Counted from the first letter of the stretch, positions 25,301 through 37,746 are shown. The stretch: 64,000 nt of DNA from Polytrichum commune (GCA_950295325.1 OX485804.1:47802001-47866000), one strand, 5' to 3'. A program made the numbers and translations. Notes: generated by a model from the sequence alone, not told the origin.

Positions 25301-26063
25301 TGGACTAAGGTACCATACATGGACTTGCAGAAACATAGCATTGGAATGAAAAGCAGCAACAATTATTTCTGAATGAGTTGTGATGGAAAAATGGAGTGAC
25401 TCGTAGGGTTGTCCTGGAACATTTGCAGGCTATGCAAGTATCACCTGAGAGCACGGAGGTGGATACCAGCTCTTACCACTGCAGGTGCTGAATTGTTTTT
25501 TGTTTTGTTCCCTTCACATTCTCACTACTACTGCATATTGTGAGGCAATTTCTATCTCTTAAAAGTTTGTAAATAGCAACTTTCAAGGACATGCTTGTTT
25601 ATTATTTATGCACATCCAAGATTGGAAGGTGGTATACCTTGATACAAACATGGCTTGTCATACTCTATTTGTGTGGGGACTTGCAGTGTTGTGAAGCGGC
25701 TGCCTCTGGACTGTATTGATCCTTCACTTGCTCTTGGCTTTTACTGCCGGAATCGTGGTATGCATCTCTCTCTACCTTCTGATTATTCAATTCAACTTGT
25801 CCTCTATGAATTTTTATATATATTAAAGACAGTATCCAATGAGATGAAACTTACTAAGTCTACGATTTTTGTCTATTTGGACAGAGGAATTTGATGATCT
25901 TTGTACCCGGTCATCAAAGTTGGCTGAAGAATCTCATGGAGCACCCATGTTTACGGTTGCTGAGAAGGCTGGTCCTGTGAAGCAAACAGACACTACAGAT
26001 TCAGATTTGCAGGAACCCATTAGCAAAGATCCTTCATCTGAAGATGACTGGCAAATTCTTTGA
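22359..26063 (+). CDS. ATG4: ATG4-type cysteine protease (autophagy), eight exons
   Basis: ATG4 cleaves the C-terminus of ATG8 before lipidation and later removes ATG8 from membranes. The exons I infer are 22359-22599, 22851-22936, 23524-23574, 23796-24187, 25016-25154, 25429-25484, 25687-25757 and 25885-26063. All introns are GT-AG, every phase fits, and the product is 404 residues. The nucleophile sits in SDVGWGCMLRSGQM (Cys98), and the catalytic Asp and His in YLDPH (Asp297, His299). Other family blocks are FSIHNMLEVGKPYGLAEGSW, ERGGAPV, VPLVLGLDKVN and PGASTYLIGVQ. The protein ends EDDWQIL, an acidic W-x-x-L that fits a C-terminal LIR for ATG8 binding. I chose ATG at 22359 because an in-frame stop lies at 22269 and no earlier ATG is in frame. 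The N-terminus is shorter than in angiosperm ATG4 (about 470 residues), so an unseen upstream exon is possible. Identification is firm; exon ends are inferred. Confidence 0.93.
24274..24560. mobile_element. MITE-like repeat in ATG4 intron 4
   Basis: Intron 4 (24188-25015) is the longest of the gene. It contains a block cattaaaattggtg...accctctctagttgcc...agtgattgcaag that recurs in intron 1 of the minus-strand gene (44483-44657) and, reversed, near 33710-33760. The ends (acatctgtatagtgtgg and ccacagtatatgtc) are imperfect inverted repeats. It is an older copy than the one at 44.5 kb. Confidence 0.6.
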
Positions 26064-27160
26064 TTTGACCATGTAGGATATCTGGCTCATGTTTACATGC
26101 ATTGGTGTCGGAGCTGGACTCTGTTAGCCAGCATGATTCTATTCTGTTGTCAGTAGCATTTAGAGTAAGTTCCCAAGCAGAAAGAATTATTTATTGTTGA
26201 TGTTGCCATGGCATTTTCTCGATTTGGAAGGGAAAGTTAGCAAGAGCGGAGCTGAACCCTGTAAGGATGGTGTACAGAATTTTTTGTTCAAACACTTAGC
26301 TCGCTATAATTTCTTCCATGTTGGAAGTTGTTTCCCTTTGGACGGTGCTCGACAAATGTACAGATCACTTCGTGGAGGTTTTTTTTTCTGAAATAAATCC
26401 TCATGTAGTTTATTCTTCCAAGTTCGGGTGTGGGTTTTGTGCGGGAACACGAGTACATTTCTGTTGTGCTCTCAATTCAACAAGATTGTTTTTGACACTG
26501 TAGATTTCATATTCCCCTATTTTTACTATGAGGGTGCCTTTGTTGGGTCACTATGTCTGGTCGTTCTATAATTTTATAGCAAATATTTACCATATAGCAG
26601 CATAGGAAACAATTTATTTAGATCACACTTGTGATGTTCTACAATGTCCAGCGGAGCGTTCTCTGGCCTCGTGAAACTTGCCAAGGAAGGTATTGAACAC
26701 GTAATGAATATTTTTTTGGCCAAATTGCATTGTTTATTATCTCCTGTAACGCGTTCCTGCGAGCCCGGCAGAGTTAATTTGTGAACTCTCCCAAAGTCCT
26801 TGTTGCTTTAGGGTGCAAGCAATTGTTGGATCAGTGTTAACGTACAAGGGCCTCAAATGGTTAATTTTGGCAATTAGCCTACTTCTCTGAGCACATGAAA
26901 CATGTGATCACCATGAGATAAATGTGAATCCAGATTAAGGCTGTAGTTATTTCCTCCTAATTTGTGGAGCTCACAAAAATATCAAATTAATTATCAAAGT
27001 GAAGATTCTTTCTCTTAAATGATCATATAGGTCTCTCCACTTAATTTATTGTGACTATTGAACCTAGAATTGTCACCAGATTTTGAGCACGACCGAATTA
27101 GTCTTGCTTATCTTTAGTCTAATGATTTGAACTTTGAAGTAGTGTTGCATGTTAGAGTTG
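26064..27160. other. ATG4 3' region and intergenic DNA
   Basis: The 3'UTR probably occupies about 26064-26600. A clear AATAAA signal was not singled out. The rest is AT-rich, with no gene recognised on either strand. Confidence 0.4.
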
Positions 27161-27164
27161 TTTG

Positions 27165-27560
27165 TGAACTCCTTGAAAGAGGGATGAAACCGTGGGTTTG
27201 ATCCTTCTTTGATAAAAAATTCTATTAAGAGCTCGTTTGCTCGTTGTGTATTTGGAGCTTATTTTAATTAATGGGTGAAACTTTTGGGACATCCTCTTTT
27301 CATTTCTCAAATTTTGAGAAAATTTTAAGATCTAAAATAGCGTATGCACATGAGACATGGTGTCCTAAATCCCATATGGGCCTATGCAAGGCTTAGCTTG
27401 ACCCACCCATCCTAGTAGGACACGCTAAAATGCATGTTTTTAATAGGCTGACATCACTCTTTGTGTATGGTAATTAAGGTATTAAGAAGACTTTGGTGAC
27501 TTTGTGTTGCTTCTCATACACTCAAGGTTTGTGACTTAACCCATGGTTTCATAAGCTTTG
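27165..27560 (+). repeat. Dispersed repeat family R1, copy 2
   Basis: It matches 16925-17310 and 48653-48975 (see copy 1). This copy ends just before the pogo element that starts near 27679. Confidence 0.7.
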
Positions 27561-27678
27561 CCTTAGGAGTAACTCTATCAAATGGAAAAGGTCTTTGGTA
27601 GGATCTTGGACAATGTTCACACATAATGTACATATGTTTTAATTGGCAAACTGAAGTACAATAATGTGATGCAATGTA

Positions 27679-29520
27679 TAGTCTAACACTGATGATACGA
27701 TGCATTTCTTGTCGACCTAACTTTCTAGTGTTAATTTATCCTAATAATATGACTACAACACTCGTAATACGACATTTTTAAGGCCCAATTTGTCATATAA
27801 TAAAGGTAATTACTGTGTGCAAGTGGTAGGACCAACACTAGGATTTTCCTTGGGATCAGGGAGTTTATCGGAGTTGTTGATTTCTCTTCTTGATCTAAAA
27901 TTCGTCCTTACACCTAAATCTCACATCTCTTCATATTGGAAATCTTAGTCCTTGTCGACTTATACTCCTAGATTTGCCCATGCCATTCTTCAATTTCTTG
28001 GCTCTAGAGGTGACAATAATCTTTAGTGGCGGATGCTTTTCATTTTGGTTATAAGTTCAACAATTTCGGTGTTGATGACCACATATGTGCACACAAAACA
28101 ACTTGCACATAATTTGGCAAGCATTGACATCCTTTGCATTGCTTATGGTAACAGAAGATGTTTACAATATGAACGAGATTAGTTTATTTTATTGTGCCCA
28201 ACCAAACAAGACACTAGTGCAAGGAAAAGTTTGTGGGTGCAAAATGCAAAAGGACAATCTCACTCTTGCTTTTGTTGTAAACATGACAAACACTGACATG
28301 TTGAAACTTGTGACCATTTACAAATCTCTACGCCCAAGATGCTTTGGAAGGTGGTTGCCAACAAATTATGTATGGTGGTTCGCAAACCAAATGGCCTAGA
28401 TGACATCACATGTATTTGAAAGTTGGATGATGAGCCTCACTGTACATTTCAAATTTCAAATTTCAAAAGTGGAAGGTACTTTTAATTATGGCCAATTTTG
28501 CTACTCAATCCCTTGAGCATGTTGGTAAGGGTGAATCATTTGGTTTTTCAACCTTGCAATTGAGCAATATTACTTTCTTTTTCTTACCACTTAATGTTAC
28601 AAATGCGGTGCAACCCTTGGATCATGGATTTATTGCTTCATTCAAAGTTCACTATAAGAAGAAGCTTCTATAATGGATAATCTCTCAGTTTGAATCTTCT
28701 ACAACTCATCATGACTTTAGGAAAATAGTGTCTAATGTAAGAAATGCTATTTTATGGTGCTCTCAAGTGTGGAGAGAGATGAATCCCAAAATCATACGAA
28801 AAAACTAAAGGAAGTCCAAGATTTTACCTGCAAATTGGAGTGCTAGTTATGCCATGGATGATGAATGTGAGAATGAAAATCGAAAGAAGCAACAAATGAA
28901 TTGGCAAGTCTCATTTCTCTTTTAAATCTTGGAAGTGAAGAAATGCCTATTGAAGAATATGTGCAATTGGCAGAAGAGAGAATTGTTGATGCATAGTGCA
29001 ACATGGATGAGTTGGTGGATTTGGCATGGGGTAGAGAAATCCATTTGGGTTTAGATTTGAATGAAGAACCAGTGGAGGGAAATGATGTGGATGACCAACC
29101 AACACCAATGGTTAAGCTTCCTCAAGCTTGTGAGTATGCCCAATTACTATCAAATTTTGTAGTGGAGCATCCTTTGGAGTTTTCAGTCATAGATGTGATG
29201 AACATGCAATCTTTTATGAATGAATTGAGCAAGATGTTCATTTCCCACATCAACAAACATCATTAGAAGACAATAGCTTCTTACTTTCATAGTGTGTGAC
29301 ATGGTGAAGACATCATCATGGGATTGTATAAAATTTTAAGCTCCATATTTTGTTGTAAGCATTTTTCCTTAATTAAAAAGTTGTTTCATACTTATGTAAC
29401 TTCATTGTGTGTACAAAATGACATTTGAGACCAAAATGTCATATTATGCAAAACACGACATTCATATAATACGACACTTTCTTGTGCGACCAAACGTGTC
29501 ATATTAAAGGGGGAGAACAA
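27679..29520 (+). mobile_element. Decayed pogo/Tigger-like DNA transposon
   Basis: It contains the DDE_1 transposase relic described at 28085-29266. Imperfect ends, TAGTCTAACACTGATGATAC at the left and ...ATATTAAAGGGGGAGAACAA at the right, are bordered by TA (27677-27678 and 29521-29522). This is as expected for pogo elements, and the left terminus resembles that of the MITE at 1050-1654. The match between the two ends is weak, so the borders are provisional. Subterminal repeats of the type gtcatattat / taatacgac are scattered near both ends. Confidence 0.55.
28085..29266 (+). pseudogene. pogo/Tigger-type DDE_1 transposase relic
   Basis: The frame at 28085-28399 has the first DDE_1 region (YNMNEISLF, then KSLRPRCFGRW and a frame-shifted AWMTSHVFESW). 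The frame at 28488-28673 has LSNITFFFLPLNVTNAVQPL with DHGFIASFK, the third catalytic block. The frame at 29003-29266 reads as the C-terminal tail. The order and motifs are those of CENP-B/jerky/pogo transposases, which cut and paste DNA at TA sites. The first catalytic Asp of the usual N-x-D-E-T-G motif is Asn here. The DNAxxH block is lost, the N-terminal CENP-B helix-turn-helix is missing, and stops break the frame. The gene is dead. Confidence 0.85.
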
Positions 29521-29522
29521 TA

Positions 29523-30845
29523 CATAAACTTCTGTAGAGCTTAAAATTGTTATGTTGATTGAAGTGTGTGCTCAACTAACCGGCCAATTTATTTGGCTAC
29601 CATCGGCTACCTATTTGAACTTTATGATGTAAGGTGGAAAAATTCGTCTCACCATATAGAGTGATTTAAAAAATTTAAGATTGTCCATCAATCATAACAT
29701 TATTATGGATTTGAATAATGTTATGATACTTGATGGAGCTAAATGACGATTCGAGTTAAAACGTGCAAAATTGGATGAGTTTGAAGGGGGAGGCCATACA
29801 CATTCAAAAATGAAGTTTGATGGATGAAGGTAAAAGAATTATGGCCTTAGCATGTGCTTAGCCTTGAGGAGCTTGATTTCAAGGTTGGTCTCACTTTTTC
29901 TTTTCCTTTCTGGTTAGAAATATCCGTTACACAACTCCTATCGGAAACAAAGGTTTGAAGCCTTACAAGGGTCTTGGATCCGAGTTGAAAACGGGACAAT
30001 ATTACTCAACAAAAGAGGAACCAACTCTGAAACCAAGTTCCTCTAGGCTATGCACATGTTAAGAGCAAATTTATGACCTTGGCCCACTAAACTCCATTCC
30101 AAAACCGCATTTTCAAATATGTGTGGTCTCCACACAAGGGGGGTTGAGAGCTTATGGCCTTTGATGTAGGCGGCAAGCTTAAGGAGGCCTCTCTTTGTAG
30201 ATCAAACAAACATTTATATGCCCAAGGCGTTCAAAAAATGGTCTATATAACATAGTCAATGAACAAAGGGCAATTTCGTTTTAAACCCCTAATTTCAAGT
30301 GCCAACATCTACATTCATGAAGCTCGTTTGGAGAGGGTTTTAGAAGTTTTAACAAAAGAGTCGATATTTCGACAAATTTGTGCAATTACAACACTTTGTC
30401 TCCATGTGTCTTTACATCATTTGAGCAAAATATGAAGGGTTGAGAGTTTTCTCAGGATTAAGGGGGATCCCAAAACATAATCTTACCCCAAGACCTCATC
30501 TACATAAATGGTTATTGATATCAATATTAATATTATTAGATTATATCTAAGTGCTCCACAATTGCGAGGCACTTGTTAACTCTTTGAAGACATTACCATC
30601 ATAATAATAATAATAATAATAATAATAAAGTAGATGCCGTAGAGTTAGGAGGCCCATTTCAGGGTTTAAAAATTACATGATTTGAGAGTGTTGACATTAT
30701 GTAAGTATTTTGATATTATAAAATAATGGACATAATATGTGCAAACTTCAGGCACAAAAGTGAAGATATTAAAATGGGCATGGGGTGATAATTTTGTCCA
30801 AAATCAACCAAAAAGTCCATAATTTTCTAAATACTACACCAATAG
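29523..30845. other. Intergenic with an (ATA)n microsatellite
   Basis: No gene seen. A (ATA)9 run lies at 30601-30628. The remainder is AT-rich with short frames only. Confidence 0.45.
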
Positions 30846-30849
30846 TTCA

Positions 30850-31532
30850 ATGGTGTGTGATAGGTGTGGGTATAAGAACATACACCAAAACAACACACAA
30901 CCTAGTCCCTAAATGCCTAAGAGGCCATAATCAACCAAAATGAGAGTACTTTTCAAAGGTTTAGGTGAGTTGATTTTTATCCAAATGCCTTGATGTTTTT
31001 TTTAGTATATTGTGGGCTTTAGAATTTGGAATGTGTGAGAATTCTTTGGGGATTCATGCAAAATTTGTAGCTCATGGAATATTCTAAAGTTTCATTGGTT
31101 GGAATTTAAAGTGTATTTGTCTTCCCAAGTGGTTGGTTTAGGGGCTTTGAGGTGTTAAATGTTGGAGGGCATATCTCCCTTGGCTTTTGGACGTTATGTA
31201 CCAATCGTTTTTATTTGTGTTTTAATATATTTTTATGCCACATCTCCTATTGAGATTGAGAATTTGAGGTCTACAAGTACCACTATCAAAAGATTGAGAA
31301 TTGTTCTGTTATTGTCCAGTTTCCATAGTAAGGACCTCAAAAAAATTCAAAAGTTGGCATTTGTGGGAGTTGGAAGTGGCATGTGGTTGGTGTGTTTGCT
31401 ATATATAGAGTGGTTTAAACTTAAGGCCTTAACTTGGATCCCATAGGAACTCCGAGGTTAAGCCGCTTAACACCAGAATAATACTCGGATGGGTGACCTT
31501 CCTAACACTTGATTGTTGGTGCACCCTACCAC
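30850..31532 (+). repeat. 5S-rRNA-derived dispersed repeat, copy 2 (Cassandra/SINE3-like)
   Basis: The last ~95 bases, 31434-31528, resemble plant 5S rRNA: ttggatcccat, ggaactccgaggttaagc (A-box region), aataatactcggatgggtga (C-box region) and a 3' gttggtgcaccc. The first 25 or so bases of 5S are not recognisable. About 570 bp upstream is shared with copy 1 (4150-4765, minus strand), so the 5S block moves as part of a larger repeat. Cassandra TRIM elements carry 5S in their LTRs, and SINE3 elements start with 5S. No LTR pair or primer-binding site was found, so the class is not proven. It is not a standard functional 5S gene. Confidence 0.65.
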
Positions 31533-33040
31533 CTATGATCCACCCCATCATAGTGGAGGTGTCTAGGTGAACATGATAGTCTTCAACCAACCATGTGGGA
31601 AACCGAGGGGCTTGCCGTTGGGGAATGATAGGTGTTGGCCAGCTTGTATGCACCCATTCAAGGCATTCACCTTCGAAAGGAGGCAAAAGTTGTTAGGGCC
31701 CCTCTAATTCTCACAATGCCCGTTTTAGGATTACATATAAACATAAACCAACTCAAAAATGAAGCAACACCATAATTCACACTAGTGACAACAACAGAGT
31801 CCTCTTTCATGATATCTTTCTAATGTTGTATTACTAAACTCAATACACCCAAAAAAAAACTCAATAAGAAATCATGGTGGGAGAATGTTTTTTTGAAATT
31901 ATTTATTTTAAAATTTACACCTCATCACATATACCTCAAAATATTTTAGTTGGAGATGATTGAAATTTTTGTGATACTTCTCAACTACATGTTGTAAATA
32001 TCCATACGGTTTTAAGATAATTTCGGGGTAGGCATTTAGAGACTAGACTATATGTCCTCAATTTTTTCTATCAACTGCTTTACACACCACAATGAACATG
32101 ACAATTGGAGAACCTATATATTCATTTAAAGCATAAACACACATGCACTTCCGATGACCATAACTAAATCATGGGAGGTTCGATTGCCAATTTGATTTTG
32201 CTAGTGTTTCATCCCATGTTTGCTAATGCAACACGGATTCCAAGACGTAACCATGATTAGTAGTAGATGGAGAACAAGAACTACTTACCGAATAACGCCC
32301 ACATACCTTAACCCCTAAGCGTCTAAGCTAAGAGGGCTAGACTGGACCACTCCAAAAAAATAAAAAATAAAAAATGTATTTGAGCTACATACTTTGATTT
32401 TCTTATGAATCATGTCAAAAACGACCCTATTTGAAATCAACTCATTCTTCAAGCGCATTACTTGAATAAGCCAAATACTTTCGATGTTACCGAAGATTTA
32501 AGTTCAAATAGGCAGCATGGGTACCCTTGATTGCAAACACACACGTTGCATTTTGTTCCTCAACGTCTGGCATGAGTATAACTTTATCTTCTCCTGGACA
32601 TGAGACAATGTATATAATGAATTCTCGAACACATAAATATATGAAACAACATGATTTATAAACTCGGTGAAGCCCGTGTGAATTGTGTATGTGGCCGTAT
32701 ATCGAGACCCCACGTCCTTTGAGGGTTAAACTTACCTTATAAAAACCAACACGGTGACACCACCGTACTAAGTTAGCTTCCCATCGAGGTGTGTGCATGA
32801 GTGCATTGCTTTCCAACCAACCCCACCACCATTGCCATGGCCCTCTCTCACCGTCTCTTGCCACATGGCCTTGGATATTTTCGCTTTCTATACAAACGCG
32901 TGTTAATTTAACTTACCAAGCTTCGACAATGTCGGAGGGAGTTGGACCGGCCTCCCAGTGTCGAGTGTCCACTTGAATAAGTTCTTTGTGAGCTGACTAG
33001 GCAACACGTCCATTACAAAAGGGCTAGGGGGCTCTATCTA
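31533..33040. other. Intergenic, including a repeat block shared with 48300-48645
   Basis: Bases 32190-32325 share tgctaatgcaacac, agatggagaac and cccacatacctta, in the same order, with 48300-48645, where extra sequence separates the blocks. A 125-codon minus-strand frame at 32487-32864 has no recognisable motif and is probably chance. Confidence 0.4.
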
Positions 33041-33046
33041 TGTTAC

Positions 33047-33370
33047 ACACAAAATATGATATTTAGTGTTTGATTATATTGAGTGTTGTTACCACCCACC
33101 CATGCTCAACACTACTTTTCAACTCTTTGACAATTAGTGTTAGACATAAATGTGTTGTTACTTTTTCTACTGCCACCTCCCTTGTTATATCCTTTTTTTC
33201 ATATCTTTACTGACACTAAATTCAAACATGTAACTTCCGTATATTACCTTAGTTTATATTTAATGTTTGAGTTTAGATTTGATGTTACTTACTTTCATAG
33301 GGTTATTGATATTTAGTGTATGCGTTCATATTCACTATATCAAACACTAAATTTCATATTTAGTGTAGTG
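33047..33370. mobile_element. TTTAGTGT-family MITE
   Basis: The left end (aaaatatgatatttagtgtt, then tgattata) is the approximate reverse complement of the right end (about 33331-33366: tatatcaaacactaaatttc, then atatttagtgt). The interior contains more atttagtgtt words and no coding. The right terminus tttagtgtagtgaacacc matches the fragment at 5285-5303. Confidence 0.6.
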
Positions 33371-33439
33371 AACACCAAGCTTCCTTGCGCTAGGCTACTA
33401 TGATACAACATTTGATGTTAGTGTGGCCCACAATTCGGC

Positions 33440-33690
33440 TAGGGATTTGTGGTGTCTACGTAAACTCGTTCATCGCATAGGGTGAAAACGAGGTGGACTA
33501 TATTGTAGTGTGTGAATGACTATTTTGAGCTAGTTTGATTTCGGGGATAGTAATAGACGTCTGAAATTGTGTAGTGGAGTTGAGCTGGAATGAATCGGTC
33601 CTCAACTTTGTAGGAGAGTTGTTTTCAACTAGAGCCCTTTCATCCACAATGGATGAGTTTACATAGACGCCACAAATTCCAAGCCCTATA
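33440..33690. mobile_element. Foldback MITE, GTTTACGTAGACGCCACAAA family, copy 1
   Basis: The left arm has atttgtggtgtctacgtaaa followed by ctcgttcat. The right arm (33645-33687) has atggatgagtttacatagac followed by gccacaaatt. They pair over about 30 bp. Related arms recur at 34240, 34490, 34675-34780 and 34945-34980. The interior is non-coding. Confidence 0.65.
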
Positions 33691-33699
33691 ACTTTTCCT

Positions 33700-33765
33700 C
33701 GACCCACATTGATTGTGTTGCAATCACTGGGTGGCAACTAGAGAGGGTGTATCGTGGAGATTATT
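33700..33765 (-). repeat. Copy of the ATG4-intron repeat
   Basis: On the minus strand this reads accctctctagttgccaccc followed by agtgattgcaa. The same block is found in ATG4 intron 4 (about 24359) and in the MITE at 44483-44657. Confidence 0.65.
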
Positions 33766-33769
33766 TAAC

Positions 33770-35540
33770 TAACATATTGCAGTTTGAAATATGATCTCAT
33801 CCCATCTATCCAATTTGGATGTTGTATGGAAAGAACTGTTGAGCTTTATATCCTAACATTTCATATGAAAAAATCAAAAGATTTAAAGAGAATATGAAAA
33901 TGTTGGGGAATGTTAAAATTGTACGCCTCCATAAGAAAGAATGAAGTGTAAAATATAACAATTTCGGCTCCATGCCAACAAGTTTTTGCCAATCATTCTT
34001 TTCAACTCATACGAAAGCCAATTTATACTTTTGAAATAGAGAGGTGGTTAGCTCCACCCCACCCTCCAATTGTGGTAGCCACTAATCCTCGTCATCCGAG
34101 TAGAAATCAAACACACTTCATACAAATGTCCATTATTTTGAAGAAAACAAATTGGGTCATTCAATGGTTTTTGTTGACTTGGCCAACACATGGAAACGTG
34201 CCTTTACTTCCATTCCATGGCTTGGCCTTCATGTCATCTAGGTAAACCCATTCATCATGGGACTCTAATAGAAACAAACCCCATGTAGATTGAGGCCAAA
34301 TTCAGTCCAAGTCCACTCCACTATGTAGACTAATTCAAGGTCTCTAATGCCACTTTTGAAGTCAAACCAATCAAAACCAAGAAAAAAACTAGGTTGTAGA
34401 ATAGCTTGTTGTGTTTTCACATTCCCAATAAATGGGTTACCCATGAAGCTATAGCATGCCCTCCATATGGTGGCTCATGCTTCATGGCGTCTAGGTAAGT
34501 TCATCCAATATGAACGAAGGCCATTCATTGAGAATAAACATGACAAAGGTTGATGGCTTGTTCATTCCAACTAGACTTTGCTAGACTAATTCGGAGTCCA
34601 TGATTTTATTCTCACATACAAATCATGTGAATTTTTTTTTTTTGCAAGGGATACAATACTTCATTGCATTTTCACTTTTCCAATGGATGAGTTTACCTAA
34701 ACATTGTGAAGTTCTCGCCATCAGCTAGAGCTCCAACAATGTTCATGTAAACTCATCCATTGGGAAGGTGGAAACACACAACACTCTATCTTATAAATGA
34801 GAAGTTGTATCTTTAGACATTTGGACTTTATTTAAGCATTCATTTGGCTTCATAGAACCTTGATTAGTGCAGGGGGGGCCCAATTTGAATGAATTGGCCT
34901 TCAATGTACATGAGGTTTCTTTTTGCTAGAGCCATGTCATTCACGATGGACGAGTTTACGTAGACGCCACAAACCTCTAGCCATCCATGGCAACTTAGGA
35001 TTCATAGTGGTCATGCACATGGATCTACTATAAACCTATCCTCAATAGATTTATGGTTGATTCATTGCAACTAAATCTCACTAGACTAAATATGAAATTC
35101 TCATACTACTTCAGGATCAAATTTGCTAAAGAGAGGATTCTCATAGCTATAAGAGGTTCCCAACTTGTTCACCTTCAATCTAATGAATGGCATGAATCCT
35201 TGACTATCCACGTCATACACACATGCAATATGTATAACCTCGGAATTTATGACATTCATGTAAAGGGGTCCACTAAAACCCTACCCCACCCCATAGATTC
35301 ACAGTTGTGATTAGACTTTTCTCCAACATTTTCACATTCAATTTACACAAACGACATGATATATACACACATGCAACATGTAGAGGTATATTATATTGAT
35401 ATGAGAAATACATACATACACATAGCAAACGAAGAGAGGATTTGTACCATTCATATGAAGGGGCCCAATGAAAACTTGCCCCCCTACAGGTTCGTGACTA
35501 ATTTATCCCAACTTACTCTTGATAGAGTAATTGCTAGATC
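33770..35540. other. Intergenic, fragments of the GTTTACGTAGACG MITE family
   Basis: No gene. A hairpin of about 100 bp lies at 34675-34780 (arms ccaatggatgagtttacct and atgtaaactcatccattggg). A lone arm gacgagtttacgtagacgcc lies near 34950. Two weaker arms sit near 34240 and 34490. Confidence 0.55.
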
Positions 35541-37746
35541 TTGAATACACCAAAGAAAAAACTCTCCAGGCTTAAAAGGTGTATTCTAAGGCTTAAAAGG
35601 GCACGAAGTACACATATGGCAACATGTACAGACATACGACACCAGATGAGGATATACGCATACATACATACATACATACATATAGCAGGGAAGGGAGAAG
35701 GGAGAGGGGAGAAGGGAGAGCGTGCAAGGTCAGGTAGTCTAGGTGCATAGCACAGTCTCTTGGAGGGCTTTGAATTCCCTCTACTCTACACATCCTGCCC
35801 GGATGCATCCACCATGTCCTTGTGACTTAGTGTACCGCAAACAACAGCTTGCTCAACTGGAGAGCGTAAGAGCAAGAGAAGCGATACTTATTTAGGAAAG
35901 GAGGAATGGGAGATTATTGTCGTCTGGGAAGTGGTCGCAGAAGCAGAACGAAGTAGGCTTGCGAGAAGAAAGAGAAGTGTATGGCAAGGGGGAGTAGGTG
36001 TGGTACAACAGAGCCAGAGGATCGGAGGCACAAATTGGTGCAAGGTGGACAGAAGATCTCTTGTTGCAATGCGGTGTTAGCTAGACTCTGTGGCTGTTTG
36101 GATGCAGAGATGGCCGTCCAGGGATGATGGATTCCTGTCAGCGGTGGCGATGATTCTGGGTTTTGGGGGAAGAGGTTTTTCCCAGGAGGGTTAAGTTTGG
36201 GTTAGGTTGCTAGAATCTTCTTTCCCCAACTGGATGGAGATGAGATAAATTAACAAGGTAAGGCGACTGTGAACCTTTTTCCACTCCGATCCCAAAGCGT
36301 CAGTTGTGGGACGATTTCATGTCGAGTCCGGTATACTGAGGAAGGCGATCTTTGTGTTGCGAGTCTATGGGGTTGTGAAAGTGCCCTGGAAGATTTTAGT
36401 TTGAGTTCATTAGCCTAGTCCGAGTTTGTGCTGCTCCGGATTGCTGAGGATGGTGGATGAGAGGTCGGTTGAGTGAGTCATCTGCCCTTAAATGGGTCAA
36501 TTTAAGTGGTGTACAGCCTCCAACAGCATCCTCGGAGCAATGAAACGAAGTTGTTGACAGAGTAAAGCAAGCGTTGTGAACGGGGCTTCTTCGCAGTTGT
36601 TGGTGATTTGGTTCGACCTCGGAAGTGATCCAGAAGAGTAGTGGTGGGTGAAAATACACGTCTACGTTCTCAAAAGAAAAAAATTGGCCTAATTTTGCTT
36701 GCTGCCATGCACCAAGCTGTGATGTTTCGCGAAAGTGTGCGTGCACCCATTAGACTTGACAAAACCCATTTGCTCTCTGCAAAAGTCGACTCCAGGCTGC
36801 ACCAAATTGTTGTTACCAGTGATGCGGTTGCCGTCGTATGGGATTTTATGGCTTTATCTGATTACGGGATTAGCAGGTTACTGTGCATTTATAACAAGCA
36901 GATGTAATTCAGATTCCTAAATGTATTAAGCTGGGTTGAGATGTTAGCCTCTACCGCGCATCGGTGGCGCTGAATTCAATCAAGGGCTGTTGCATAATAT
37001 GATGTGTGGTACTCCCATTTACCTGACAGACCTATGTTGTGGATTTTTATGGCATCTGTCCTCAAAATATTCCTTCCGAGGTTGAGTAGTCATTGCAATT
37101 TAAGTAGAGGATGTAATTAGGGTGGGTAAGGTAGATGTGGAGAGCCGAGTGTTCCTCTCTATAGGCATTCCAGAATCATGGTGCAACTATGTCACTTTGA
37201 CCGCACACATGGAATCAAATTAGTGAGGAGAGATTTTCCCAAGTGGAACCATGTATCACTTTCAGGGGAATTCGCAATTGGTTTTTCTGGGTAGATTTCG
37301 GTTTTTATCTGTAGGACCTACAATTCTTCGGTCATTCAGGAAACAGAGAGGTTTGGTTTTTTTACAGTTTGAATGCAGTGGCATTCATGTGTACTTGCGG
37401 CTGTAGAGGGTTCAATATAGAAGGAAAGAATGGGATTGGTTGTGAGAGAAACCTTCACATTTGCTCAAGAATAAGGGCAACCTATAATGGCCCTATGACA
37501 AGTGAGTTTGCCCCAATTCAGTTGGGATGCACATATGTTAGGGGAACTAAATGTTGTGCAATTGTTTTTGTCTGCAGGTATAGAAGAATTTAGTTGGTGG
37601 TTGGTGATGATTCTTTGGGCATGTCCCGTTGGATGTGATTAAGCCAAGAGAATGAGGTTATCGACATAGTTTACAATCGAAGGGTGGAACTAGCATATTT
37701 AGGGTGTTTTTCTTATGCAACTAGTAAGGATAACAAAGCTGTCAGG
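35541..37746. other. Upstream region of the At1g75140-like gene
   Basis: A tetranucleotide run (CATA)n at about 35658-35682 and a purine tract at 35690-35720 are followed by ~2 kb that is less AT-rich than the flanks. There is no convincing coding frame. A tttttgtctgcag acceptor-like site ends at 37577, so a 5'UTR intron is possible. Confidence 0.4.

Noticed and set aside
31434-31528. Functional 5S rRNA gene
   Set aside because: The first ~25 bases are unrecognisable, there are many substitutions and a gap, and it is embedded in a dispersed repeat.
32487-32864. 125-codon minus-strand frame
   Set aside because: No domain, no conserved context, and composition like the surrounding intergenic DNA.
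37684-37746. Extending the At1g75140-like protein upstream to a GTG
   Set aside because: No ATG lies in this extension, and it would place non-hydrophobic residues before the signal anchor.
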